From Planktomarina sp. (lineage in GTDB: Bacteria > Pseudomonadota > Alphaproteobacteria > Rhodobacterales > Rhodobacteraceae), in NCBI GenBank assembly GCA_016780825.1, contig JADHLF010000027.1, positions 1 through 33,417 on the forward strand: 33,417 nt of DNA, given 5' to 3'. Made by a program: the position numbers and the translations under genes. Positions within the stretch are counted from its first letter, which is position 1; each line of letters opens with the position of its first letter. Of the stretch, positions 1-7,203 are shown piece by piece. The notes under the pieces were generated by a model. That model saw nothing but the letters and a program-made list of their open reading frames with translations. It made no database searches and was not told the origin of the DNA.

Positions 1-720
1 AGAGGCAACGGCTTTGTCCGAGGCGGCTGCAAATTCTAAAGCGCGGTCCTGAACGGTTTGATCAAATTTGGAATTGGCAATGACCTCATCGACCAAGCGC
101 CAGTCTTTGGCCCGTTTGCCCTTCACACCCTCTTCGATTGAGCAAAAGATATCAGCCAAATCGCGGCGCATTTTGCGCTTATCGGTGATGCGGGTTAGAC
201 CGCCCGTGCCGGGCAGAACCGCCAGCAGTGGTACTTCGGGCAATCCCACGGCCGAGCTGCTGTCGTCCGTCAGCATAATATAGTTACACGCCAGGGCCAG
301 CTCATAGCCCCCGCCGGCGCAGGCCCCTTTGATGGCCGCAATATATTTTTGGCCACTATCGGCCTCCGCCGCCTCATAGGTGTTGCGGGTTTCATTGGTG
401 AACTTGCAAAAATTCACCTTGTGGCTATGCGCCGCGCCGCCCAGCATACGGATATTTGCCCCAGCGCAAAATACTTTCTCCTTGCCCGATTGCATGACCA
501 CAACCTTGACCTCGGGATGTTCAAACCGCATCCGCTGAACGATATCGTTCAGCTCAATATCCACCCCAAGATCATAGGAATTCAATTTCAGCTCATAGCC
601 TTCAAATAATCCGGCGGTCTCATCTACATCCATAATCAAATTGGCCACATCCCCATGATAGGTGACACGCCAATGGCGATACTTGGCCGGATCGGTCCGA
701 AAATCTATGACTTGGGTCAT
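1..720 (-). CDS. boxC: Benzoyl-CoA-dihydrodiol lyase (2,3-epoxybenzoyl-CoA dihydrolase) BoxC, 3' end off window
   Basis: The reading frame starts at an ATG at 718-720 (protein begins MTQVIDFRTDPAKYRHWRVT) and stays open to the left edge, giving about 240 N-terminal residues of a family usually near 550. BoxC belongs to the crotonase superfamily and opens the ring of 2,3-epoxybenzoyl-CoA in the aerobic box pathway, releasing formate and a C6 semialdehyde-CoA. Visible crotonase features are the KVVVMQSGKEKVFCAGANIRM segment for CoA/oxyanion-hole binding and the GACAGGGYELALACNYIML segment. The benzoate-CoA ligase gene upstream on the same strand supports the assignment. It is separated from the preceding DUF309 gene by an AT-rich leader that probably holds its own promoter. 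Any boxA and boxB genes would lie beyond the left edge. Confidence is high for the family; the C-terminal half is unseen. Confidence 0.9.
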   Translation of the reverse strand, partial: MTQVIDFRTDPAKYRHWRVTYHGDVANLIMDVDETAGLFEGYELKLNSYDLGVDIELNDIVQRMRFEHPEVKVVVMQSGKEKVFCAGANIRMLGGAAHSHKVNFCKFTNETRNTYEAAEADSGQKYIAAIKGACAGGGYELALACNYIMLTDDSSSAVGLPEVPLLAVLPGTGGLTRITDKRKMRRDLADIFCSIEEGVKGKRAKDWRLVDEVIANSKFDQTVQDRALEFAAASDKAVAS

Positions 721-863
721 GCAGGAAGCCCTTTTGTGGTTTGGCATCAGGCTAGAGAAGAGATCAGAGGAGGTAAACGACTTCGTGCATAATAGAACAT
801 AAATTTACTTACTATTTTTCAATTATTTGAAATTATGAAACCAAATTACTGGCATTTTATGCA
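721..863 (-). promoter_or_regulatory. AT-rich boxC leader with TGCA-containing inverted repeats
   Basis: This 143-nt gap between the DUF309 stop and boxC is strongly AT-rich compared with its flanks. It contains a perfect 8-bp inverted repeat, GTGCATAA at 785-792 and TTATGCAC at 857-864, and a second dyad, TTTCAA-ATTA-TTTGAAA-like, at 817-832. The outer right arm overlaps the DUF309 stop codon. TGCA cores are the reported recognition element of BzdR/BoxR-type XRE regulators of benzoyl-CoA pathways, so these are candidate operators. The promoter hexamers could not be fixed with certainty. No regulator gene of that type lies inside the window. Confidence 0.45.
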
Positions 864-1307
864 CTATAATTCACCATGGGCACGGGCCTCCACCACCTCC
901 AGGCGCGCCATAATCTGAGAGATATCTTGCCCCATAACCCGCGCCCCGGTCAGCTTTTCCAACAATCCGCGCACCATAATGCACAGACGACTCGCCGCCT
1001 TGGGACGGTGCATCCTGAGCTTGAGCTGCGCATTGGCGAGCTGGATCAACGCCTGTAGAAGACGGCGTTCCTCACTGCCCTCCTCCAGCGCCAGCCAAAC
1101 AGGCTCAAACAGCTCATGAGCCTCCCAAAAATATCCGCGCTGCAGATAGAACAATCCCGTGCAAAAGGCCTCACTTTGCGCCAATTGCGCGGGGCTCATG
1201 CCCAGCTGTGCTGTGGCGCATATGGGCGCAAACCGCCCCTCCGCATGGCGTGCGGTCTGTCCTGGAACATAGGCATGTTCCGGCAGCTCTCGCGCCGCGC
1301 CCGTCAC
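864..1307 (-). CDS. DUF309 family protein
   Basis: This is a 147-residue protein of the DUF309 family, whose biochemical role is not established. The family signature is visible as the segment FYLQRGYFWEAHELFEPVW followed by QALIQLANAQLKLRMHRPKAA, an all-helical pattern. I chose the GTG at 1307 because it overlaps the TGA of the upstream hydrolase gene (shared GTGA), the same junction used one gene earlier. An ATG at 1352 in the same frame would extend the protein 15 residues into the hydrolase gene and does not look like family sequence. Its place as third gene after benzoate-CoA ligase suggests co-expression with benzoate degradation, but no catalytic role can be read from the sequence. Confidence 0.8.
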   Translation of the reverse strand: MTGAARELPEHAYVPGQTARHAEGRFAPICATAQLGMSPAQLAQSEAFCTGLFYLQRGYFWEAHELFEPVWLALEEGSEERRLLQALIQLANAQLKLRMHRPKAASRLCIMVRGLLEKLTGARVMGQDISQIMARLEVVEARAHGEL

Positions 1308-2122
1308 GATGCGGCACCCGGCCTGGCCGGCGCTTGGTCCAAATCTGCGCAAAAGCGCGAGAGCTTCCGCAAAACCTGCTCCGCCCGCTCAGAGCAGGGA
1401 TCATGGCCGCAACCCGGCAGAACAACCCGCTCAACCGGCGAAGAGCAGCGGCGTTCGATTTCATCGATTTGCGCCAAGGTGCCATATTGATCCTCTGCGC
1501 CTTGAATGGCCAAAACCGGCACGCCGATACCGTCAAGCGCATCTGAAGCAGTCCAATCTTTAAACCCAGGGTGTAGCCAGGCGTCATTCCAGCCACGAAA
1601 GCAATTGTCAGGATCATGGTGATGCCGCACCAATCGCGCCCGCAAATCTCCACTGTCAAACGCCTGTTTCGCCCGCGCGATTTCGCGCAGACCAATCTCC
1701 TCGGTGAAAAAATGTGGAGCAATGGTGACAAGGCCGCGCAGCCGCGGATCTTCGACAGTGCCCGCATAGATCGCTGCAATCGTAGCCCCGTCACTATGGC
1801 CAATCAAAAGACCGCGTTCAAATCCGATGGCCTGCAGGACCTCGGGCAGAACCAGGCGCGCCTCACGGGTCATGTAATCCAAAGGCCGCGGCAGAGCGGC
1901 CGGCTCAGAGCCGCCATAGCCCGCCCGCGAATAGGCGCAGACCCCCCAGCCTGTCGCGGCACTCAGCCGCTCCGGAAAATCGCGCCAAAGATCGCGAGAC
2001 CCTAACCCCTCATGCAGCAAGACCACAGTTGGCGCCTCAGCTGGCGCTGGCCCCAGGCGGCCATATTCCAGCCACTTACCCCCCGCCTTCAACAATCCCG
2101 CATCTGCCCATCGGGTGCTCAC
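1304..2122 (-). CDS. Alpha/beta hydrolase in the benzoate (box) operon
   Basis: The 272-residue protein is an alpha/beta hydrolase. The nucleophile elbow GHSDGA places the serine at residue 110; the probable acid is Asp211 in GAEDQYG and the histidine is His240 in PGCGHDP, a full triad in normal order and spacing. No signal peptide is visible, so it should be cytoplasmic. It starts at a GTG overlapping the stop of the benzoate-CoA ligase gene (GTGA) and ends in the same type of overlap with DUF309. A thioesterase or a lactone/enol-lactone hydrolase acting on a box-pathway intermediate is plausible from context, but the substrate is inferred only. The catalytic-fold call is firm. Confidence 0.85.
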   Translation of the reverse strand: MSTRWADAGLLKAGGKWLEYGRLGPAPAEAPTVVLLHEGLGSRDLWRDFPERLSAATGWGVCAYSRAGYGGSEPAALPRPLDYMTREARLVLPEVLQAIGFERGLLIGHSDGATIAAIYAGTVEDPRLRGLVTIAPHFFTEEIGLREIARAKQAFDSGDLRARLVRHHHDPDNCFRGWNDAWLHPGFKDWTASDALDGIGVPVLAIQGAEDQYGTLAQIDEIERRCSSPVERVVLPGCGHDPCSERAEQVLRKLSRFCADLDQAPARPGAAS

Positions 2123-3654
2123 GAGCGGCCGCGCAGTTTGAAGCGTTGAATTTTGCCCGTTGAGGTTTTCGGCAAGTCATCGATAATCTCGATCCAACGC
2201 GGATATTTCCACTTGCCAATTTTGTCTTTGATAAAGGTGCGAATGCCCGCCACCGCCTCTGGCCCATGGCCGGGTTTGAGCACGACAAAGGCCTTGGGTT
2301 TTTCCAAGTCATCCTCATCACGATGGGCTACAACAGCGGCCTCCAATACGGCTGGAAACGCGACAAGAGCCTGCTCTATCTCAAATGGGCTGACCCAGAT
2401 GCCAGAGACCTTGAACATATCATCGGTGCGCCCACAATAGATATAGCGGCCCGCCGCGTTGCGTTCATATTTGTCACCCGTGCGCGTCCACTCCCCTTCG
2501 AAGGTTTGACGGGTTTTGCTGCGCTGGTTCCAATAATCCGCTGCGGCAGATCCGCCGCGCACCAAAAGCTCCCCGATAACGCCTGTTTCAACCTCGGCGC
2601 CCGCCTCATCGACAAGCCGAACCTCATAGCCCGGAACCGCCGTGCCCGATGTTCCATAATGCACATCTCCCGGCCGGTTGGAGAGAAAAATATGCAACAT
2701 TTCTGTTGATCCGACCCCGTCGATAATATCAATGCCCATAAGATCAAGCCACTTGCGGCCAATGTCGGCCGGCAGCGCCTCTCCGGCGGAGGTGCAACAG
2801 CGCAAGGGCACCTGAGGCGGCGCTCCATCGGTCTCCCATTTGTGCAGCAGCGCGGCAAAGAGCGTTGGCACACCGTAGTAAACTGTCGGCTGATAGGTCT
2901 CTAAAATATGGCTCACGCTGTCGGGCGTCGGGCGGCCATTAAACAACAAACTGCTGGCCCCAACCGACAGGGGAAACGACATCCCATTGCCCAGCCCATA
3001 GGCAAAAAATAATTTGGCAGCGGAAAACACCTTGTCATTCTCCTGAATATCCAAAACCTGCCGGGCGAATGTGTCACAGGTCTGGCGCAATGCGGAATGC
3101 ACATGCCGCACACCCTTGGGCGCGCCAGTGGAACCCGAAGAATAAAGCCAAAAGGCGATTTCATCGCCCGAGCAATCCAGCGTCTCGGCGGGCGTGGTTC
3201 CTGCGATGAAGGCCTCCCAAGACAGGGTCCCCTCCGGGGCCTCGGGGCCAATCACAACAATCTGCCGCAGATGCGGTGAGGCTTGGGCGGCGGGCCCAAC
3301 ACTATCCCAGAGCTCTTGTGAGACAAAGGCAATCGCAGCGCGGCTGTCGCGTAAAATGGCGCCATAGACCTCAGTAGACAATAATGTGTTCAGTGCAACC
3401 GGCACCACACCCGCCTTGAGCGCTCCCCAGAAAATCAGCGGAAATTCGATTTGATCGAGCACAAACATCGCCGCGCGCGCTTCGCGTAAAATGCCGCAGC
3501 GCGTCAAAGCATCGGCGACCTGCCCCGCACCCTTGGCCAGCGCCCCATAGGTCAGCTGGCGCCCGCCCTCCCAGACTTCCTCAAATGCGGTTTTCGCGCC
3601 GCGCCCCTCTGCCAAGTGCCGATCCACAAACCAATGCGCCGCGTTGCCCGTCAT
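2119..3654 (-). CDS. bclA: Benzoate-CoA ligase
   Basis: This is an ANL-superfamily acyl-CoA synthetase of 511 residues that activates benzoate with ATP and CoA to benzoyl-CoA, the first step of the box pathway. The phosphate-binding P-loop YSSGSTGAPKG lies at about residues 171-181, the aryl-substrate region SAAKLFFAYGLGNGM follows, and the conserved C-terminal lysine in KTSTGKIQR is about Lys501. The start is the ATG at 3654, preceded by a GGGAGGAGA ribosome-binding site; a GTG 30 nt upstream in frame is less likely. The gene heads a chain of GTGA-overlapping genes (hydrolase, DUF309) with boxC next. The linked boxC makes benzoate the likely substrate, though related aryl acids such as 2-aminobenzoate or hydroxybenzoates cannot be excluded from sequence alone. 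Confidence 0.9.
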   Translation of the reverse strand: MTGNAAHWFVDRHLAEGRGAKTAFEEVWEGGRQLTYGALAKGAGQVADALTRCGILREARAAMFVLDQIEFPLIFWGALKAGVVPVALNTLLSTEVYGAILRDSRAAIAFVSQELWDSVGPAAQASPHLRQIVVIGPEAPEGTLSWEAFIAGTTPAETLDCSGDEIAFWLYSSGSTGAPKGVRHVHSALRQTCDTFARQVLDIQENDKVFSAAKLFFAYGLGNGMSFPLSVGASSLLFNGRPTPDSVSHILETYQPTVYYGVPTLFAALLHKWETDGAPPQVPLRCCTSAGEALPADIGRKWLDLMGIDIIDGVGSTEMLHIFLSNRPGDVHYGTSGTAVPGYEVRLVDEAGAEVETGVIGELLVRGGSAAADYWNQRSKTRQTFEGEWTRTGDKYERNAAGRYIYCGRTDDMFKVSGIWVSPFEIEQALVAFPAVLEAAVVAHRDEDDLEKPKAFVVLKPGHGPEAVAGIRTFIKDKIGKWKYPRWIEIIDDLPKTSTGKIQRFKLRGRS

Positions 3655-3678
3655 GATCAGATCTCCTCCCAAAGAACC

Positions 3679-3698
3679 TTGCACCAGAGGGGCTGCAA
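3679..3698. promoter_or_regulatory. Candidate operator upstream of bclA (TTGCA-N10-TGCAA)
   Basis: A 5-bp inverted repeat, TTGCA at 3679-3683 and TGCAA at 3694-3698, sits 25-44 nt upstream of the bclA start codon, where a repressor could block the promoter or early elongation. The same TGCA core occurs in the boxC leader about 3 kb away. The spacer (10 nt) differs from the TGCA-N6-TGCA form described for BzdR-type operators, so the assignment is tentative. Confidence 0.35.
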
Positions 3699-3812
3699 AT
3701 GCTGTCCAGCCCGATCTGGCGCCGGGCCTGGGTCAGCGCTTGCCAAGACCCTCCGTTTTTTAAGAGCATATGAAATTTGGCGCCGCCCGCAACCCAGCAG
3801 GTCACCCAGAGC

Positions 3813-3843
3813 AAAAAACCTCGCGCTAAGCCTTGGATTAGCG
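3813..3843 (-). terminator. Weak candidate terminator after 5-formyl-THF cyclo-ligase
   Basis: Read on the minus strand, CGCTAA and TTAGCG (3838-3843 and 3824-3829) form a 6-bp stem with an 8-nt loop that includes the cyclo-ligase stop codon. A run of six T follows after five further bases. The short stem and the gap before the T run make it weak. It would separate the mgtE/cyclo-ligase unit from the bclA unit. Confidence 0.3.
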
Positions 3844-4398
3844 GGGAAAATGCACGATGCGGTCTTCGGTCACAATCATGTCAAGCGGTTGATCGGTGGG
3901 CTCTAAGGGCAGCGCGTCCGCCTGTTGCGCGTTGAACGCAAAGCCAATGGCCAAGACCGGACCACGGGCCCGCAGCCCCTCCAGCGTGCGGTCATAATAC
4001 CCGCCACCATAGCCCAAACGCCCGCCCTGCGCGTCCCAAGCTACAAGCGGCACGATCACAATTTCTGGCACCATCCAGGTGATTTCAGCCGGAATCAGCG
4101 CCTTAAACGCCCCCTCCACCATATGCATGCCAGGTCTGTAGAGCGCAAAACGCAAAGGTACTCCCGCCGCTTCAATCACCGGCAGGCCGACCGGCCCATG
4201 GGCGGAGGCCTCGGCCAAAGCCACAGAGGGATCAATTTCCGTTCCAATCGGCATGAAGCCCGCCACCGGCGCGCCACGATACCCCGCCAAAACCTCAGAC
4301 AGAACAGCAGCGCTTGCGCCGCTTTGCGCCGCATGGGCCGCTTTGCGCCGGGCAAAAGCCGCGCGCCGTGCCTCCGTCTTTTGAGCCTCTAAAGTCAT
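3838..4398 (-). CDS. 5-formyltetrahydrofolate cyclo-ligase
   Basis: The 186-residue protein matches the 5-FTHF cyclo-ligase (MTHFS/YgfA) family, which converts 5-formyl-THF to 5,10-methenyl-THF using ATP in cytoplasmic one-carbon metabolism. The basic N-terminal helix (KTEARRAAFARRKAAH), the PIGTEIDPS region and the C-terminal GRLGYGGGYYDRTL motif are all present. The ATG at 4398 gives the expected family length; the frame can be extended upstream to 4464, but that part overlaps mgtE and is not family-like. The start lies 13 nt after the mgtE stop, inside a tandem duplication described separately. Gene order mgtE then cyclo-ligase suggests one transcript with no obvious functional link. Confidence 0.9.
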   Translation of the reverse strand: MTLEAQKTEARRAAFARRKAAHAAQSGASAAVLSEVLAGYRGAPVAGFMPIGTEIDPSVALAEASAHGPVGLPVIEAAGVPLRFALYRPGMHMVEGAFKALIPAEITWMVPEIVIVPLVAWDAQGGRLGYGGGYYDRTLEGLRARGPVLAIGFAFNAQQADALPLEPTDQPLDMIVTEDRIVHFPR

Positions 4399-4424
4399 AA
4401 CAACATCAAAGTCATAACAACATC
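4391..4424. repeat. Exact 17-bp tandem duplication at the mgtE / cyclo-ligase junction
   Basis: The 17-bp unit AAAGTCATAACAACATC occurs twice with no gap (4391-4407 and 4408-4424). On the minus strand each copy contains TTATGACTTT. The first-read copy holds the mgtE stop overlapping an ATG; the second holds the real cyclo-ligase start. A single copy would give an ATGA overlap between the two genes, so the repeat looks like a recent duplication of a coupled junction. Confidence 0.9.
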
Positions 4425-5785
4425 CAAGCGGCAAGACCCAGAAAGGCGAAAAAGCCAACCACATCTGTCACAGTGGTCACAAACGCACCCGAGGCCAAAG
4501 CGGGATCAATGCCAATTTTTTCAAGCGCCACCGGGATGACCGTACCTGCCAAGCCTGCCACGACCATATTGAGCACCATGGCCAGCACCAAGACCCACCC
4601 AATGATTGAAGAGCCAAACCAGAAATATCCAACAAGGCCAAGAACGATCGCAAAGATCATCCCATTGAGCAGCCCCACCAGGACTTCGCGGCGGATAACC
4701 CGCCAGACGTTGGAGGTGGTCAAATCCTTGGTCGCAATGGCCCGCACAGCCACGGTGAGCGACTGCGTGCCGGCATTGCCGCCCATAGATGCGACAATCG
4801 GCATGAGAACCGCCAGCGCCACGAATTGTGCAATCGTGGTTTCAAACATGGAAATGACCAGGGAGGCAATAATCGCTGTCGCCAAGTTCACCGCCAACCA
4901 GGGCAAACGACCGCGTGTGGTGTCCAAGACACTGTCCGACAGGGAGCCTTCCCCGACCCCCGCCAGACGCATCATATCCTCTTCATATTCCTCATCAAGC
5001 ACGATCATCGCGTCATCAATGGTGATCACCCCGACCAGCCGATCATCGGCGTCCACAACCGGGGCAGAGATGAGATGATATTGATTGAACGCATAGGCCA
5101 CGTCTTTTTCCGGTTGATCGACCGGAATGGTGCGAAAACTGTCTTCGGCAATCTCAAGCATCGGCGTGGCGCGCTTGGCGCCCAAAAGCTTTCCGAGTGT
5201 GACATAGCCCGTAGGACGCAGACGCGGGTCAATGAGGATCATATGGTAAAACTGTTCGGGCAACTCTTCTTGACGGCGCAGGTAGTCAATCGCTTGTCCG
5301 ACGTTCCAATGCTCTGGCGCCATAACAACTTCGCGTTGCATCAGCCGGCCGGCCGATGCCTCGGGAAACGAGAGGGATTGCTCGACAACCACCCGCTCCG
5401 CATCATCCAATGCGCCAAGGATGGCCTCTTGTTGCGGCTCGTCGAGATCTTCGAGCAGATCCACCACATCGTCGGAGTCCAGGTCGCGCACAGCAACGGC
5501 CAGCTCGGCCGCGTCCAGCCCATCGATGATTTCCTCGCGGATGCTGTCGTCGAGCTCCGACAAAACATCGCCATCGATGCCGTCTTTCCACAGGCGCAGG
5601 ATTCCCGCACGAATGGAGTCGCTCACCTGCTCTAAAAGGTCAGCAATATCAGCTGGATGCAAAGGATCAAGCAGAGTGTGGAGCCGTTGGGCATCTTCAA
5701 TTTCCACGGCCAAACGCACATCAGATACCCTTTGGGCATCTAAAACATCGTTGGGCTCGGCGGAGGGGGCATAAAGATTTGTCAT
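4412..5785 (-). CDS. mgtE: Magnesium transporter MgtE
   Basis: This 457-residue protein has the full MgtE layout: an acidic, helical cytoplasmic N domain (about residues 20-130, with LHPADIADLLEQ), two CBS motifs (about 135-260, with DRLVGVITIDDAMIVL), a plug helix (VLDTTRGRLPWL) and a C-terminal membrane domain of about five helices containing LMPIVASMGGNAGTQSLTV, the family's pore signature. It forms a homodimeric Mg2+ channel/transporter in the inner membrane, gated by Mg2+ on the cytoplasmic domains. The start ATG at 5785 leaves only 71 nt to the divergent guanine deaminase gene, so there is little room for a long Mg2+-responsive leader. It is followed by the 5-formyl-THF cyclo-ligase gene. 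Confidence 0.95.
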   Translation of the reverse strand: MTNLYAPSAEPNDVLDAQRVSDVRLAVEIEDAQRLHTLLDPLHPADIADLLEQVSDSIRAGILRLWKDGIDGDVLSELDDSIREEIIDGLDAAELAVAVRDLDSDDVVDLLEDLDEPQQEAILGALDDAERVVVEQSLSFPEASAGRLMQREVVMAPEHWNVGQAIDYLRRQEELPEQFYHMILIDPRLRPTGYVTLGKLLGAKRATPMLEIAEDSFRTIPVDQPEKDVAYAFNQYHLISAPVVDADDRLVGVITIDDAMIVLDEEYEEDMMRLAGVGEGSLSDSVLDTTRGRLPWLAVNLATAIIASLVISMFETTIAQFVALAVLMPIVASMGGNAGTQSLTVAVRAIATKDLTTSNVWRVIRREVLVGLLNGMIFAIVLGLVGYFWFGSSIIGWVLVLAMVLNMVVAGLAGTVIPVALEKIGIDPALASGAFVTTVTDVVGFFAFLGLAAWMLL

Positions 5786-5856
5786 ACCTGCCTTTACGAA
5801 GTCTCATTTCATATGACAAGATATAGCCAGATAAAAGAATTTTTGGACTGCTTTTC

Positions 5857-7143
5857 ATGACCGACACACTTCTCCTCGGACAAACCCTTTATTTCAGCGG
5901 TGATCCCTTCCAGGCACCCTGGCAGGACGTCACCACGCACCGGCGAGATGGTGCTGTATTGCTGCGGGGTGGGCACATTGCTGCGGTGGGCGCGCGTGAC
6001 GCGCTCCGCCAGGCCAATCCGGAGGCCAAAATTATCGATTACGGCGCGGATTTAATCGTTCCGGGCTTTGTCGATGCGCATGTACATTATCCGCAAACCG
6101 CCATCATCGCCAGCTGGGGCAAGCGGCTCATCGACTGGCTGAACAGCTATACTTTTCCCGAGGAAATGCGTCTGGCAGATCCCGATTACGCCGCCAAGAT
6201 CGCTGGGCGTTACCTCGACATCGCCCTCAGTCATGGCACAACAACCATGGCCAGCTATTGCACCTCCGCCCCTGTGTCTGTCACCGCCTATTTTGAGGCA
6301 GCCCAGGCGCGCGGAATGCGCGTGGTGGGCGGCAAGACCTGTATGGATCGCAATGCGCCGGAAGGTCTGATCGACACGGCGCGATCGGCTTATGATGACA
6401 GCAAAGATTTGATTGATACCTGGCACGGGCAGGGCCGCTTGAGCTATGCCATTACCCCCCGGTTTTCACCGACGTCGACCCCAGAGCAGCTCGCCGCCTT
6501 AGGAGGGCTGTGGCAGGAACGCCCAGACTGTTTGATGCAGACTCACCTCTCTGAGCAAACCGAAGAAATCGCCTGGGTGCGCAGCCTGTTTCCACAGGCC
6601 CGCGACTATCTCGAGACCTACGCGCAATTTGGCCTGCTGGGCGCGCGCGGCCTTTATGGCCATGCCATCCATCTTGAGCCGCGCGAGATCGACCAATTGG
6701 CCGAGATCGGCGCTTCCGTGGTGCATTGCCCAACCTCCAACACCTTTATCGGATCCGGTCTCTTTGACCTTATGGGCCTGGCGCAGTCGCGGGTTCGCAT
6801 GGGGCTGGCGACAGATATCGGAGGGGGTTCGAATTTTTCGATGCTGCGCACAATGGCGGCGGCTTATGAGGTGGCGCAATTGCGCGGTCAAGCGCTGCAT
6901 CCCGCACAGCTTATGTGGCTGGCCTCCGAAGGTTCCGCACAAGCGTTGCACCTCTCTGGCACGATCGGTCACCTGGGCGTGGGTGCCGAAGCGGACCTTT
7001 GCATTTTGAACCTAAGCTCAACGGCCGCAATCACCGAGCGCCATGAGCATGCCAATGATTTCTGGGAGAGCCTGTTTCCCACGGTCATGATGGGCGATGA
7101 CCGGGCCATTCGGCAAGTCTGGGTCGCGGGGGTTCCGGTCTAG
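5857..7143 (+). CDS. guaD: Guanine deaminase
   Basis: The 428-residue protein belongs to the amidohydrolase superfamily and hydrolyses guanine to xanthine plus ammonia. Metal-site residues are visible: HxH at His75 and His77 (DAHVHYPQ), His230 in QTHLSEQ with Glu233, His269 in LYGHAIHL and Asp320 in LATDIGGG. The length and the SWGKRLIDWLNSYTFPEE segment are typical of bacterial GuaD. No strong ribosome-binding site precedes the ATG at 5857. The gene is divergent from mgtE and converges on an 8-oxoguanine-deaminase-like gene of the same superfamily, separated by 60 nt. Together these point to a purine catabolism or salvage patch. Xanthine made here would normally go to a molybdenum xanthine dehydrogenase, not seen in the window. 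Confidence 0.93.
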   Translation: MTDTLLLGQTLYFSGDPFQAPWQDVTTHRRDGAVLLRGGHIAAVGARDALRQANPEAKIIDYGADLIVPGFVDAHVHYPQTAIIASWGKRLIDWLNSYTFPEEMRLADPDYAAKIAGRYLDIALSHGTTTMASYCTSAPVSVTAYFEAAQARGMRVVGGKTCMDRNAPEGLIDTARSAYDDSKDLIDTWHGQGRLSYAITPRFSPTSTPEQLAALGGLWQERPDCLMQTHLSEQTEEIAWVRSLFPQARDYLETYAQFGLLGARGLYGHAIHLEPREIDQLAEIGASVVHCPTSNTFIGSGLFDLMGLAQSRVRMGLATDIGGGSNFSMLRTMAAAYEVAQLRGQALHPAQLMWLASEGSAQALHLSGTIGHLGVGAEADLCILNLSSTAAITERHEHANDFWESLFPTVMMGDDRAIRQVWVAGVPV

Positions 7144-7203
7144 GACGAGATCTGAATACTCCAGCGGCCAAGCCAGAACACTTTGCCTGGTGGCAACACC
7201 GGG

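Noticed and set aside
1171..1803. Minus-strand frame of 210 codons overlapping the hydrolase and DUF309 genes
   Set aside because: It lies in a different frame from two recognised families that are linked by a GTGA overlap, and shows no domain.
5786..5856. Mg2+-sensing riboswitch in front of mgtE
   Set aside because: Only 71 nt separate mgtE from the divergent guaD, too short for an M-box, and no conserved core was seen.
7144..7203. Bidirectional terminator between guaD and the 8-oxoguanine deaminase gene
   Set aside because: Only a short TTGCC/GGCAA stem is visible with no T run on either side.
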